NCBI GenBank assembly: GCA_937924465.1
Contig: CALDSP010000173.1
Coordinates: 1-5,438 of the forward strand
Length of the DNA stretch: 5,438 nucleotides
Direction: 5' to 3'
Origin: an uncultured Leptospiraceae bacterium
Lineage (GTDB): Bacteria; Spirochaetota; Leptospiria; Leptospirales; Leptospiraceae
Within the stretch, counting starts at the first letter, position 1; each line of letters opens with the position of its first letter. Positions 5,309-5,438 of this stretch are shown one piece after another. The translations under genes and the position numbers were made by a program. The notes below the pieces were generated by a model. It did no database searches. It was not told the origin of the DNA and saw nothing but the letters and a program-made list of their open reading frames with translations.

Positions 5309-5438
5309 TTAAACTTTTTTTTTCTGAATAAATATGTTTAACTTTGGATATCTCATTTTTAAAATAATCATCTCACTTTTCGGAAGGCTCTCATCTACAA
5401 TTACATACTTAAATTGAAAACCCATTTCAGTAGCTTTC
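5309..5438 (-). CDS. C-terminal fragment of a tandem paralogue of the 334-residue protein
   Basis: A minus-strand frame entering from the right edge (first full codon at 5437-5435) gives 42 residues before TAA at 5311-5309. It contains FKYVIVDESLPKSEMIILKM and ends RYPKLNIFIQKKKV. Aligned without gaps to residues 124-165 of the neighbouring 334-residue protein it has 17 identities, including the DE pair, LK.RYP, N.I and KKK. This protein stops at exactly the point where its neighbour continues into a linker and helical region, so it represents the short form of the family. Same strand and a 50-bp gap suggest one operon. Function unknown. Confidence 0.8.
   Translation of the reverse strand, partial: KATEMGFQFKYVIVDESLPKSEMIILKMRYPKLNIFIQKKKV

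Noticed and set aside
1..5438. CRISPR array, tRNA, rRNA, insertion sequence or attachment site
   Set aside because: No regularly spaced repeats, cloverleaf-like segments, transposase motifs or flanking inverted/direct repeats were seen on either strand.

Overview
The window is strongly AT-rich bacterial DNA with short intergenic gaps. Gene starts include clear Shine-Dalgarno sites, one SD-supported TTG start, and starts with no SD at all. No ribosomal, tRNA or other marker gene is present, so the taxon cannot be fixed. A low-GC diderm such as a Leptospira-like spirochaete is only a guess, based on the mix of MBOAT acyltransferase, LytTR regulator and unrecognised proteins.

Layout. (1) 2-349 (+) is the C-terminal end of a gene entering from the left, possibly metallopeptidase-like. 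It converges on, and overlaps by 4 bp, a minus-strand regulator. (2) 346-1035 (-) encodes a LytTR DNA-binding protein whose receiver-like N-terminus lacks every canonical phosphorylation residue. (3) 1163-2845 (-) is a two-gene unit: a small two-CxxC zinc-ribbon protein followed 6 bp later by a membrane-bound O-acyltransferase (MBOAT/AlgI type). (4) 2846-3219 is a 374-bp divergent intergenic region. It holds a cluster of ATGACA half-sites, a plus-strand promoter, a 33-codon ORF or small RNA, an intrinsic terminator, and a consensus TATAAT box placed so close to the next ATG that the transcript would be leaderless. (5) 3220-3864 (+) is a complete DEDDh-type 3'-5' exonuclease. (6) 3871-5438 (-) is a run of three genes I do not recognise. 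The last 42 residues of the first (partial) gene match residues 124-165 of the second, so they are tandem paralogues. The second carries an extra C-terminal helical region.

How it fits together. The acyltransferase pair probably modifies an envelope polysaccharide or lipid; the zinc-ribbon protein's role is unknown. The LytTR protein lies downstream on the same strand but behind a 127-bp gap with its own promoter-like signals, so it may be separately controlled. The two parts most worth following are the small promoter-ORF-terminator unit at 2964-3134 and the duplicated unknown family at 4254-5437.
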